DNA from: Clostridiales bacterium UBA1701
GTDB lineage: Bacteria; Bacillota; Clostridia; Oscillospirales; Oscillospiraceae
Assembly (NCBI GenBank): GCA_002320035.1
Contig: DCJL01000028.1
Location: forward strand, 1 to 17,327
Direction: 5' to 3'
DNA: 17,327 bases
The translations under genes were made by a program, and so were the position numbers. Shown here in pieces: positions 6,244-14,179 of this stretch (positions are counted from its first letter, which is position 1; every line of letters begins with the position of its first letter). The notes under the pieces are model-generated. The model saw nothing but the letters and a program-made list of their open reading frames with translations. It was not told the DNA's origin and did no database searches.

Positions 6244-7608
6244 TTGCGGACATTGATTTACGGCGGCAGACTTATAGACCCGGCAAACAACGTGGACGGG
6301 GAACTGAATCTGTTGCTTGAGGGCGGAAAAGTAGCCCTTGTGACAAGAGAGCGCCCAAACGCGGACAAGGTAATTGATGCCGGCGGGAAAATCGTCTGCC
6401 CCGGCTTTGTGGATATGCACATGCATGAGGACCCCGTGGAACCGGAGGGAAAGATCTACGCCGACGAGGAAAAGGCCATATTCAACTGTATGCTGCGTAT
6501 GGGAGTCACAACGGCCATCGGCGGCAACTGCGGCCAGAACTGCTGCGACCCGGCGGATTATCTGGACCTTGCGGACAGACAGGGACTCGCTGTGAATGTA
6601 GGCATGCTTGCCGGGCATGAGTATTTCCGGAAAAAAGCCGGGGCTATGGATAAATACGGCCCCACAGATGAAAAACAGCGAAAAACCATGGCCGGGGATA
6701 TTGCTGCCGCCCTTGAGCGGGGCTGCTTGGGCGTATCCTACGGCATAAGATATATCCCGGGCATCGATATGGAGGAGCTGAAAGCCACCGCCGCCCCCTG
6801 CGCCGGGAAAAATAAAATCATTGCCGCCCATCTGCGCTCGGACGCGGAGGAGGTTTTCACGGCCGCCCGGGAGTTTATGGATGCAGGCAGAGCGCTGGAC
6901 CTGCCGGTGCAGATTTCCCATATAGGCAGCATGGCGGGCTTCGGGCAAATGGCGCGTTTTCTGGCCATGGCGGACGAATACAGAATGAACGGCCTTGACC
7001 TGGGCTGCGACTGTTATCCCTATTCTGCCTTTTCCACCGCGCTCGGCTCTACCACCTACGACGAGGGCTGGCTGGACCGCTACGACTGCGGCTATGAGGT
7101 GGTGGAGCTCTGCGAGGGAGACGATAAAGGAAAGCGTTGCACGGAGGAAATTTTTCGGAAAGTACGGCGGGAGAACCCGGAGTGCATCACCGTCTGCCAC
7201 GTTATGAAGGACGCGGATATTGAGCTGGCTCTGAGGCATCCGAATGTGGCGCTGGCAAGCGACGGCATTATGAACCACGGTCAGGGACACCCCAGAGCCG
7301 CGGGAAGTTTTCCCCGGCTTTTTGCGGAATATGTCCGCAGGGGGAGACTGAGCCTTTACGAGGCCGTGAGCAAGATGACGGCCATGCCGGCAAAAAGAAT
7401 GGGTCTTGAGAGCAAGGGCCGCCTGAACGCGGGAGCCGACGCGGACGTGGTGATTTTCGATGCGAATAAAATAGCCGACCGGGCGGTCTTTCCCTCTCCG
7501 CTGCTTTCCCCGGCGGGCATAGATTATGTTTTGATAGGCGGCGAACTCGCCGCAAGGGACTGCCGGATCGTCAGAAAAGATCTGGGAAGATCCGTGAGAA
7601 GATTTTGA
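6244..7608 (+). CDS. D-aminoacylase / N-acyl-D-amino-acid deacylase-type amidohydrolase
   Basis: This 454-aa cytoplasmic protein belongs to the amidohydrolase superfamily. The N-terminal beta-sandwich strand (LIYGGRLIDPAN) is followed by VDMHMHEDP with metal-binding His59 and His61, GGNCGQN with Cys96 at the position of the bridging Cys of D-aminoacylase, LGVSYGIRYIPG (163-173), AAHLRS (His196), ISHIG (His226) and ASDGI (Asp340). The HPRAAGSFPR block at 349-358 is a signature of the D-aminoacylase branch. The family removes acyl groups from N-acyl-D-amino acids or related amides using zinc. Start is TTG 6244, behind GGGGTGAGG; no ATG fits better. The gene is 18 nt upstream of an antiporter and shares its promoter. 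Dihydroorotase- or dipeptidase-like alternatives are less likely given the Cys and the HPRAAGSFPR block. The true substrate is unknown. Confidence 0.9.
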   Translation: MRTLIYGGRLIDPANNVDGELNLLLEGGKVALVTRERPNADKVIDAGGKIVCPGFVDMHMHEDPVEPEGKIYADEEKAIFNCMLRMGVTTAIGGNCGQNCCDPADYLDLADRQGLAVNVGMLAGHEYFRKKAGAMDKYGPTDEKQRKTMAGDIAAALERGCLGVSYGIRYIPGIDMEELKATAAPCAGKNKIIAAHLRSDAEEVFTAAREFMDAGRALDLPVQISHIGSMAGFGQMARFLAMADEYRMNGLDLGCDCYPYSAFSTALGSTTYDEGWLDRYDCGYEVVELCEGDDKGKRCTEEIFRKVRRENPECITVCHVMKDADIELALRHPNVALASDGIMNHGQGHPRAAGSFPRLFAEYVRRGRLSLYEAVSKMTAMPAKRMGLESKGRLNAGADADVVIFDANKIADRAVFPSPLLSPAGIDYVLIGGELAARDCRIVRKDLGRSVRRF

Positions 7609-7626
7609 TTTAAAGGAGAGAAAATT

Positions 7627-9039
7627 ATGCAATTCGGTTTCTGGTCCGTTGTGCCGCCGCTGCTGACAATCGTTCTGGCATTGGTAACAAAGAATGTTTT
7701 CATTTCGCTTATTCTGGGCATATTCACAGGCTGTATGATACTCAGCGGGGGCGCGGTTTTTGAGGGCGTCAACGCCACCTTTTACAGCTTTATACATACC
7801 TTTGAGAGCAACGGCAACACCATTACGCTCGTGTCCTTCCTCCTTATCGGCGCCCTGATCTACCTGATTGAAAAGTCCGGCGGCATCGAGGGCTTCACAG
7901 AGGTCATGATAAAGAAGCGGGCCCTTATAAAGTCCAAGCGGGGGGCAAACCTCTTTACCTGGTTGCTGGGGATCATCATTTTCACCTCCGGCTCTCTCAG
8001 CTGTATGGTCACAGGCTCCGTGTCCCGTCCCTTTAACGATGCCCTGAAGGTGCCCCATGAGAAGTCTGCCTTTATTATCCATGCAACGTCCACACCCTGG
8101 TGCGTGCTGTTTCCTCTCAGCGGCTGGCTGGCTTCTCTCATCGGTTATCTCACCGCCGGCGGCGTTGCCGAAGAAGAGGCGATCTCTGTGCTGCTCAAGT
8201 CTATCCCCCTGAATTTTTACTGTATCCTGGCCGTGTTTGGTACCCTGGCCGTGTCCCTTTTTAACCTGAACTTCGGCCCCATGCGCAGGGCGGAAAAGCG
8301 GGCCGAGGAAACCGGCGCTCTGGATGAGCCGGGCCATGAGAGCACGCTCAGCGAAAGCGGCGGCGCCATCGGCGGTGCAAAGCCCCGGGCAAAGAACATG
8401 CTTATTCCCATGGCCGCCCTGATCGTCACCATTCTGGCCGTGCTCACCATTACCGGAAACGGAAACCCCACCCAGGGCGCGGGTATGCAGAGCCTGCTCT
8501 GGGGCTGCATCGTCGCCGTGCTGACCATTTCCGTCATGTGTGTGGCGGAGAAGCTCTTTACCGTAGACGGGGTCATCAGCGAGATGTTCCGCGGCATGGG
8601 CACCATGCTCCCCGTGGCTGGGATTCTGCTCTTCGGCTTTACCATGGGCGCTCTTGTCAAGGAACTGGATACCGGCAATTACCTGACCTCCGTGTTTATG
8701 GGCCTGCTGAGCCCGGCCCTGCTTCCTGCCCTGTCTTTTCTGCTGTGCATGCTCCTCTCCTTCTCCACCGGCACCTCCATGGGCACCATGGCCATTATGT
8801 CCGTCATCTGCTTCCCCATGGCCATCAGCATGGACATCAGCATCCCCCTTGTGGCCGGAGCGGTTTTCGGAGGTTCCATCTTCGGGGACCATTGCTCTCC
8901 CATATCCGATACCACCATTATGTCCTGCGCTACCAGCGGTTGCGACATTATTGACCATGTAAAGACCCAGATGCCCTATGTGCTGTGCATGGCGGGCGTA
9001 TCCCTGGTTTTGTATGTGATCCTCGGCTTTGCCATGTGA
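7627..9039 (+). CDS. NhaC-family Na+/H+ antiporter, second type
   Basis: This 470-aa polytopic membrane protein has the family hallmark GDHCSPISDTTIMSC at residues 420-434, close to the C-terminus. Matching segments occur in the first half (SGSLSCMVTGSVSRP, 121-135), consistent with inverted structural repeats. A polar loop of about 40 residues (219-258) divides the protein. The motif position and the TIMSC variant place it in a different NhaC branch from the antiporter at 2239, so the two are not recent duplicates. It is translated from ATG 7627 behind AAAGGAGAG and is co-transcribed with the D-aminoacylase-type enzyme. It may exchange Na+ or H+ for an amino acid-related solute made or used by that enzyme; this is inferred from operon context only. 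Confidence 0.9.
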   Translation: MQFGFWSVVPPLLTIVLALVTKNVFISLILGIFTGCMILSGGAVFEGVNATFYSFIHTFESNGNTITLVSFLLIGALIYLIEKSGGIEGFTEVMIKKRALIKSKRGANLFTWLLGIIIFTSGSLSCMVTGSVSRPFNDALKVPHEKSAFIIHATSTPWCVLFPLSGWLASLIGYLTAGGVAEEEAISVLLKSIPLNFYCILAVFGTLAVSLFNLNFGPMRRAEKRAEETGALDEPGHESTLSESGGAIGGAKPRAKNMLIPMAALIVTILAVLTITGNGNPTQGAGMQSLLWGCIVAVLTISVMCVAEKLFTVDGVISEMFRGMGTMLPVAGILLFGFTMGALVKELDTGNYLTSVFMGLLSPALLPALSFLLCMLLSFSTGTSMGTMAIMSVICFPMAISMDISIPLVAGAVFGGSIFGDHCSPISDTTIMSCATSGCDIIDHVKTQMPYVLCMAGVSLVLYVILGFAM

Positions 9040-9041
9040 TC

Positions 9042-9078
9042 ATTAAGAACAGCCGCCTGGTTCCCCGGCTTTCTTAAT
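9042..9078 (+). terminator. Stem-loop after the second antiporter, possible terminator
   Basis: ATTAAGAA (9042-9049) pairs with TTCTTAAT (9071-9078) and AGCCG pairs with CGGCT inside; C9050 is a bulge. It starts 2 nt after the antiporter stop. The downstream T-tract is poor (GTTACGG), so it may be an mRNA 3'-end stabiliser rather than a strict terminator. Confidence 0.5.
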
Positions 9079-9117
9079 GTTACGGCACTTTTGCCTGTCT
9101 ATTTTTTGTTGGCGTAT

Positions 9118-9396
9118 TCATACAGCTCCGTTCGAGAGACGTCGAATGAACCCCATTTCCTCTAGTATTTTATTGAGCTCTCGAGTGCTTTTGATTTCAA
9201 TGCCATATTTTTCCTGTACTTGTCTTCTGATGTCGTTCTTCGTCAATGATTTCTTTTCGAAGTCTCCTGTTGTAAGTTGAAACGCTTCGCTGTGTCCCCC
9301 ACTCCACCAGGATTTATTATATCTTTTCTTCTGTTCTATAATGCCTATAATGCCTCCATTCGTGTATTGGGCTCTGGTTTCTTCTACGGCATTCAT
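9118..9396 (-). CDS. Hypothetical 92-aa protein, possibly a fragment
   Basis: The frame encodes 92 aa. The C-terminal half (SLTKNDIRRQVQEKYGIEI, then STRELNKILEEMGFI) has the look of a small helical, DNA-binding-like module such as the tail of phage antirepressors, but I do not recognise the family with confidence. It is more AT-rich than its neighbours. The ATG at 9396 has an AAAGAG directly beside it, too close for a good ribosome binding site, and an in-frame stop lies only a few codons upstream. It is either a small, weakly translated gene or the remnant of a larger mobile-element gene. It points towards the convergent antiporter gene. Confidence 0.35.
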   Translation of the reverse strand: MNAVEETRAQYTNGGIIGIIEQKKRYNKSWWSGGHSEAFQLTTGDFEKKSLTKNDIRRQVQEKYGIEIKSTRELNKILEEMGFIRRLSNGAV

Positions 9397-9524
9397 CTCT
9401 TTCGAGCACTATCGTAAGACTAATAACTCAGTGAAGCAACACACTTCAAGCACTTTCTCTAATTACCGCAAAAAAGTATGCAACATTTTAGCAGTTTTGC
9501 CAATAAACAAAAATTACGATACAT

Positions 9525-9554
9525 AAATAAAAGAGCCGGGGAAAATCCCCGGCT
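9525..9554 (-). terminator. Terminator of the minus-strand OYE/SDR operon
   Basis: AGCCGGGG (9534-9541) pairs perfectly with CCCCGGCT (9547-9554) around AAAAT. Read on the minus strand the stem is followed by CTTTTATTTA, a fair U-tract. It lies about 70 nt beyond the small frame ending at 9622 and is the likely 3' end of the operon that starts near 14173. In the plus direction the tail is weaker. Confidence 0.75.
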
Positions 9555-9621
9555 GTCTTTTCGTCTATAGAATCAAATTTCTATTGCTGCTAAGTCACAA
9601 ACCTCATAAGCCTGATGTTCT

Positions 9622-9738
9622 TTATGTAGTATTTACTTTTTGCCAGCCGAGGAGGCCCATAGAGGTCCAGAGAGGAATGCTTGCCATATAGGCGATAATG
9701 CTCAGCACGAACAGAGCATAAGACTCTTTTTGTTGAAT
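9622..9738 (-). CDS. Tiny hydrophobic frame without an ATG at its head
   Basis: Between the membrane-protein gene and the operon terminator, the minus strand is open for about 43 codons ending at TAA 9624. It reads QQKESYALFVLSIIAYMA, IPLWTSMGLLGW, then QKVNTT: one membrane helix with a short polar tail. The coordinates start at an ATT codon (9738). A GTG at 9708 or the internal ATG of MASIPLW are alternative starts, and none has a good ribosome binding site. The frame is the same as that of the upstream membrane protein, separated from it by TAA and then TAG. It could be a small membrane subunit, a decayed C-terminal extension, or coincidence. Its amphipathic, protein-like composition and its place before the terminator are why it is listed. 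Confidence 0.3.
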   Translation of the reverse strand: MQQKESYALFVLSIIAYMASIPLWTSMGLLGWQKVNTT

Positions 9739-9774
9739 GTTGCCGCTATGTTTCTACTCTTTTTTTAAACGGGT

Positions 9775-10335
9775 TTACTCCTTTGCTGCTGCGGCAGCGG
9801 CGGCTGCAGCCTTGGCCTTCTTTATCTTACTCTTGGTGTAGAGAGAAATGATAAGAACACAGCCGAGGTTAACAACAACAGTACCGACTACAGCGCAGAC
9901 GGAATTGGTGACAACACGGGAAACAGCTTCCTTTGCAATAATGGTGGATACCACGAAGTAGAGGAAAGTGACGGAGTTGAAGAATGCGGGGCAGAAGGGG
10001 CCGACCAGGATAACCAGAGCCAGAGTGATGGCTACGGGGACAAACAGACCTACATGGCCCATGGGGGCGAAGATGCTCACAAAGCTGAGGATGGTCAGGC
10101 AGGCAAGAATGCAACCGAAAATCGCGCCGAAGGTGATGTGAACCAGCTTCTTTTTGAGGTCTTTTTCTTCGATAAGGAAGAAGCAGATGTTGACAAGCCA
10201 GAAGGGCCAGCTCTTGAAGCCAAGAGCTGCCAGAGGCTCTTCAAGCAGGAAAAGAACAAGATTTATACAAACGATATAAAGCCATATGAAAACTTTAAGG
10301 TCATAATGTTCGGGTTTTTTGAAATTGAAAAACAT
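9775..10335 (-). CDS. Multi-pass membrane protein of unknown function
   Basis: Start at 10335 (MFFNFKKPEHYD) is chosen because AGAGAGGAAAAGAG precedes it. The upstream in-frame ATG at 10398 would run through an intergenic hairpin and lacks a site. The product is 186 aa with about five hydrophobic segments: IWLYIVCINLVLFLL; FWLVNICFFLI; FGAIFGCILACLTILSFVSI; VGLFVPVAITLALVILVGPF; and a C-terminal VCAVVGTVVVNLGCVLIISL. It ends in a Lys-rich stretch and nine alanines. The layout, with a basic patch (KDLKKK) before a glycine-containing helix, recalls small DUF1097-type inner-membrane proteins, but that is a weak match. It is the third gene of the OYE/SDR operon, 85 nt after the SDR gene, and is a candidate transporter or membrane partner for the pathway substrate. 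The alanine run is coded by mixed GCN codons. Confidence 0.75.
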   Translation of the reverse strand: MFFNFKKPEHYDLKVFIWLYIVCINLVLFLLEEPLAALGFKSWPFWLVNICFFLIEEKDLKKKLVHITFGAIFGCILACLTILSFVSIFAPMGHVGLFVPVAITLALVILVGPFCPAFFNSVTFLYFVVSTIIAKEAVSRVVTNSVCAVVGTVVVNLGCVLIISLYTKSKIKKAKAAAAAAAAAKE

Positions 10336-10362
10336 AATCTCTTTTCCTCTCTTTATAGTTCT

Positions 10363-10384
10363 CCCGACGGTTTTTACCGTCGGG
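10363..10384 (-). other. Intergenic hairpin between SDR and membrane-protein genes
   Basis: A perfect 9-bp stem, CCCGACGGT with ACCGTCGGG, has a TTTT loop (AAAA in the minus-strand RNA). No U-tract follows in the direction of transcription. It probably stabilises or processes the polycistronic mRNA so that the membrane-protein gene is expressed differently from the enzyme genes. Confidence 0.6.
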
Positions 10385-10420
10385 GAATTCGGTAACACTT
10401 TACTGCTTGTATTCGTCGGC

Positions 10421-12136
10421 TCAGACGACTACATTGGCCTCGTCTGCGTTTGCCTTTTCGATGGCTGCGTGGCGGGCCTCAAACTGGACATAGTGCTTCT
10501 CATGGGTGAGGATGTACTTCTGACCCTCTTCGAGAGCTTTGAACAGTCTCTTCGCAACGGGGTCGAGGGGAGTGCCGGTGAGGATGACCGTATCGAGACT
10601 CTTACGGAGCGCTGTGTAGTATTCGCTCTGGTAGTAGGGGTCATCACCCTGCTTGAAACGCTCGGGGCGGTAGTCGTCGGAGTAGTGGAGCCGGGTCTGA
10701 ACAAAGCCGGGGCAGTATACGCCGACCTTTATATTGGTAACGCCCATATCTCTGAGTCTTGCGGCTACGGACTCGGTCAGAGCCACTGCACCGTGCTTGG
10801 TTGCGGAGTAGGAGGGAACTTTTGCAAAGCCGGGAATGATGCCAGCGATGGATGCGGTGGAGAGGATGTTTGCGGGTGTGCCCTGCTTTACCATGATGGG
10901 CAGGACTTCTCTGAAGTAATAAGCCTGTCCGAGAAGATTGACGCCGACGGCCCACTCCCAGTCTTTGGGCTTGATGTGCTCTGCGTCACCGACTGCGGCA
11001 ACACCAGCGTTATTGAAGAGAACGTCGATCTGCCCGTATTTGTCCATGGTTGCCTTGACGGTCATACAGACATCATCGTACAGAGAGGTGTCTGCGGGAA
11101 GGGCGATGCACTCGATGCCCTTTGCCGAGAAGTCTGCTGCTATGTCTTCCAGCTTTTCTTTCTGGATGTCGACCAGAGCCAGCTTCATGCCGCGCTCTGC
11201 AGCTTCCTTGGCAAATTCCAGACCAAAGCCGCTGGCAGCGCCGGTGATGAGGGCTACCTGACCCTTGAAATCCCTATTAGTCTCAATACCCAGACCGTCG
11301 GGATGTTTGCCGTCGGCCTCTATGCCGCGGTGGCGGGCTGCGATGTAGGGAGCGTATTTGCAGTGCGTGAGGATGTAGAACTGATTATCCTCGATGGCCT
11401 TGAAGAGTCTGCGCCCGACGGGGTCGAGGGGAGTGCCGGTGGAGATGCTGACATTGACTCTGCGGATAGCGTCAATGTAGTGCTGGCTCTTGTAGTAGGG
11501 GTCTTCAGGCTGGGCGAAGCGTGCGGGCCGGTGGCGCTCGTTGTGGTGCAAATCGGTTTGCACAAAGGCAGGGCAGTATACGGAAACGCCGATGTCGTAG
11601 TTGTTGGCCTTGCAGTATGCTCTAACATCCTCTGCCAGTGCCACAGCTCCATGCTTGGTGGCAGAGTATGCGGGGTTATTGCCTATGCCGTGGAGAATAC
11701 CTGCTATGGAAGCGGTGGCTACGATATGGCAGGGGGTGCCCTGCTTTGCCATGATGGGCAGGACCAGACTGTAGTAGTAGCCGTGGCTTATGAGGTTTGC
11801 GTATGCGGTCCACTCCCAGTCTCTTGCGGGCAGATTGAAAATGTCACCGAAAGGGGCGATGCCTGCGTTTGCAAACAGAATGTCGATCTGGCCGAAAGTC
11901 TTCATGGTCTTGCTAACAGTCATCTTGACCTGTTCGTAGTCGGTGACATCAGCCTCGATGGGCAGAACCTCACCGCCAAGATTCTTCAGAACGGCGGTAG
12001 TGCCGAAGAGGTCGTCGCCGTCAATGTCAACTATGGCGACTTTCATGCCTCTCTTGACAGCTTCCATTGCAAATATCTTGCCGAAGCCATTAGCGGCACC
12101 GGTTATAAGGGCTACTTTGCCATTGAACTCAGTCAT
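10421..12136 (-). CDS. Tandem-fused double short-chain dehydrogenase/reductase
   Basis: This 571-aa protein is made of two complete SDR domains, each about 285 aa, where classical SDRs are single-domain. Domain 1 has the cofactor loop TGAANGFG (12-19), NAG (90-92), Asn114, Ser143 and YSATK (Tyr157, Lys161). Domain 2 has TGAASGFG (298-305), NNAG (375-378), Asn400, Ser429 and YSATK (Tyr443, Lys447). Both catalytic tetrads look intact. Acidic VDI motifs after the second strand (residues 36-38 and 322-324) favour NAD(H). Each half ends with a related YILTH segment, and a short Gly/Asn-rich linker (about 276-289) joins them. The halves are related throughout, so the gene arose by internal duplication, but they have diverged substantially. 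It lies 46 nt after the OYE-type reductase, behind AAGGAGA. Likely chemistry is hydroxyl/ketone interconversion on the same substrate; steroid-, bile-acid- or aryl-alcohol-type substrates are possible but unproven. Confidence 0.92.
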   Translation of the reverse strand: MTEFNGKVALITGAANGFGKIFAMEAVKRGMKVAIVDIDGDDLFGTTAVLKNLGGEVLPIEADVTDYEQVKMTVSKTMKTFGQIDILFANAGIAPFGDIFNLPARDWEWTAYANLISHGYYYSLVLPIMAKQGTPCHIVATASIAGILHGIGNNPAYSATKHGAVALAEDVRAYCKANNYDIGVSVYCPAFVQTDLHHNERHRPARFAQPEDPYYKSQHYIDAIRRVNVSISTGTPLDPVGRRLFKAIEDNQFYILTHCKYAPYIAARHRGIEADGKHPDGLGIETNRDFKGQVALITGAASGFGLEFAKEAAERGMKLALVDIQKEKLEDIAADFSAKGIECIALPADTSLYDDVCMTVKATMDKYGQIDVLFNNAGVAAVGDAEHIKPKDWEWAVGVNLLGQAYYFREVLPIMVKQGTPANILSTASIAGIIPGFAKVPSYSATKHGAVALTESVAARLRDMGVTNIKVGVYCPGFVQTRLHYSDDYRPERFKQGDDPYYQSEYYTALRKSLDTVILTGTPLDPVAKRLFKALEEGQKYILTHEKHYVQFEARHAAIEKANADEANVVV

Positions 12137-12182
12137 TTTTCAAATCTCCTTTTCTAAATTTCAGTGTTGAGCCGTACCTGAC

Positions 12183-14129
12183 TCAGCCTTCAAAAACCCA
12201 TGCGTAGTCGTTGCCGACCTTGATGGCCTCCAGCGCGGTGGCACTCTTGACAGTGTCGCCAATGATGTAGGCGTTCTCAAAGTTGGCAGCAAACTCTTCG
12301 GCGTACTGGGTCTGAGGAGCGATGCCGAGGGCGAGGAGTACAGAATCGAATTCCATGTCGAGGGAAGAACCGTCATCCATCTTCTGAACTGTGATGCCGG
12401 TGTCGGTGATAGCGGTGAGCTTGTGGCCGGGCATGAGCTTTACACCCATCTTGTTGAGACGAGCGACGAGCACGCCGAGAATACGGTCCAAAATGCCAGT
12501 GCCAATTTTGGGCAGCATTTCGATGACGGTGACCTCATGGCCACGGGTCGCGAGAGTGGCTGCAGTCTCGATACCAGTTGCGCCTGAGCCGATGACGGCT
12601 ACCCTCTTGCCGACTTCAACACCCTTTTCAAGGTAATCCTTTACACGGACAACCTTGGCGGAGTCGATGCCGGGGATTTTGGGCTCGATGTGCGTACCGC
12701 CGCAGCAGACAAAGACACCGCAGGGATTGAGAGCCTTGACACTCTCAACGGTAGCGGTGGTGCTGAGACGAACCTCAACGCCGAGCTGATCGAGCTCGTA
12801 GGCCATGGTGTCGATGAGCCAGCCGAGCTTTTCCTTGAGAACATTCTTGCTTGCGAGGTACAGTGCGCCACCGAGGTAGGGGTTGGACTCGAAGAGAACA
12901 ACCTTGTACTCTTTCTGCGCCAGCACCTTTGCAGCCTGCATACCTGCCGGACCGCCGCCGATGACAGCGACAGTTCTGCCACCGCCGACCTTCTCGGGCT
13001 TCTGCAGCTCAAGCTCTCTGCCGAGTCTGGGGTTGATGGAGCATTCCATATGCTTGCCGTAGGAGATGGAATCAATGCAGCGGCAGCAGCCTATGCACTT
13101 TCTGATCGCCATATCATCGCCGCGGCGGGCCTTGTTTGCCCATTCGGGGTCGGCGAGCTGACCGCGGCCAACTGCCACAAAGTCGCAGATGCCTTCCTGC
13201 AGGAGCTGTTCTGCAACGGCGGGCTCCTTGATGTTGTTTATGGAGATAACGGGGATGTTTACAGCGTCCTTTATTGCCTTGGTGAGCTGTTTCCAGGGTG
13301 CCTGAGGGAACACGTAGGCAGGAATAATGTTGTAGCCGGACTCGTAGATTGCAACGCTGCAGTGGATGTGGTTTACACCGATCTTCTCAAGGTACTTGGC
13401 TATCTCAACACCGTCCTTGATGGTCAGCCCCTGATCACCAATCATTTCGTCAACGGAAAGTCTTACGCCGATGTAGAAGTCGGGGCCGCAGAACTTACGG
13501 ATGCCGTAGATGACTTCGGTGATGAATCTCATGCGGTTTTCGAAGCTGCCGCCGTATTCATCGGTACGCCTGTTGGAGAAGGGAGAGAGCCACTGGTTGA
13601 TGAAATAGCCGTGTGCTGCATGAATCTCAACGCCGTCTGCACCGGAGTTCTTTGCGACAACCGCGCCGGTGATGTACTTTGCAATGACAGCCTTGATTTC
13701 GTCGATGGTCAGTTCTCTGGGCATTTCATCGCAGCGCGGAGTGGTGAATGCGCTGGGTGCGATTATTTGTGCCTTTCCGGGATTGAGTCTAGCATGACCT
13801 TCCCTGCCGGGATGGTGGAGCTGGATGAGGATTTTGGTGCCGTACTTGTGAACGGTGTCCACCAGCTTCTGCAGTCCGTTGATCATGCCGGGCTTAGTAA
13901 CTGCTAGCTGCCTTGCAAGACCCCAGCCGTATTCCTCATCTACGCGGGTGATCTCGGTGATGATCATGCCTACACCACCCTTGGCGCGTTCTTCGTAGTA
14001 GCGGATGATCTGGTCGTTTGCTTCACCGTCGGCTGCTGCCATTCCGGTACCCATGGGGGGCATGACAATGCGGTTTTTGACTGTCATGCTGCCGAGTTTG
14101 CCGGGGGTAAATAGCTTCTCGTACTTCAT
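12183..14129 (-). CDS. OYE-type NAD(P)H:flavin ene-reductase with Fe-S and pyridine-nucleotide domains
   Basis: The product is 648 aa from ATG 14129, chosen because GAGGAGG lies 9 nt upstream; the earlier ATG at 14177 has no site. The architecture is that of 2,4-dienoyl-CoA reductase, BaiCD/BaiH and trimethylamine dehydrogenase. The FMN TIM barrel (about 1-330) has QLHHPGR (103-109) and EIHAAHGY with Tyr175 at the proton-donor position. Cys345, Cys348, Cys351 and Cys363 (C-x2-C-x2-C-x11-C) bind a 4Fe-4S cluster. A Rossmann half follows with GGGPAG (391-396) and a second GSGATG. The usual reaction is hydride transfer from NAD(P)H through FAD, Fe-S and FMN to an activated C=C bond. It opens an operon with a double SDR and a membrane protein, next to a LuxR-type regulator. 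The HAAHGY motif argues against bilirubin reductase. The substrate is unknown. Confidence 0.93.
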   Translation of the reverse strand: MKYEKLFTPGKLGSMTVKNRIVMPPMGTGMAAADGEANDQIIRYYEERAKGGVGMIITEITRVDEEYGWGLARQLAVTKPGMINGLQKLVDTVHKYGTKILIQLHHPGREGHARLNPGKAQIIAPSAFTTPRCDEMPRELTIDEIKAVIAKYITGAVVAKNSGADGVEIHAAHGYFINQWLSPFSNRRTDEYGGSFENRMRFITEVIYGIRKFCGPDFYIGVRLSVDEMIGDQGLTIKDGVEIAKYLEKIGVNHIHCSVAIYESGYNIIPAYVFPQAPWKQLTKAIKDAVNIPVISINNIKEPAVAEQLLQEGICDFVAVGRGQLADPEWANKARRGDDMAIRKCIGCCRCIDSISYGKHMECSINPRLGRELELQKPEKVGGGRTVAVIGGGPAGMQAAKVLAQKEYKVVLFESNPYLGGALYLASKNVLKEKLGWLIDTMAYELDQLGVEVRLSTTATVESVKALNPCGVFVCCGGTHIEPKIPGIDSAKVVRVKDYLEKGVEVGKRVAVIGSGATGIETAATLATRGHEVTVIEMLPKIGTGILDRILGVLVARLNKMGVKLMPGHKLTAITDTGITVQKMDDGSSLDMEFDSVLLALGIAPQTQYAEEFAANFENAYIIGDTVKSATALEAIKVGNDYAWVFEG

Positions 14130-14179
14130 GCTTGATGTCCTCCTCAATAGAAGTTTTCCAGTTTGCTGGCAATTCAAGA

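Noticed and set aside
6190..8958. A 922-codon open frame on the minus strand across the aminoacylase and antiporter genes
   Set aside because: It is antisense to two well-supported enzyme and transporter genes, is rich in His/Gly/Arg low-complexity sequence, has no domain and no ribosome binding site. It is a by-product of GC-biased codon use.
10319..12157. A 612-codon plus-strand frame opposite the double SDR
   Set aside because: It exactly mirrors the SDR gene, shows Cys/Val/Gly-rich shadow composition and no recognisable motif; the opposite strand has two full SDR active sites.
12690..13907. A 405-codon plus-strand frame opposite the OYE-type gene
   Set aside because: It is antisense shadow of a gene with clear FMN, Fe-S and nucleotide-binding motifs.
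12183..14129. Bilirubin reductase (BilR)
   Set aside because: As I recall, BilR carries an HGDR active-site motif; this protein has HAAHGY with the classical Tyr donor, and no BilS/BilQ-like neighbours are visible.
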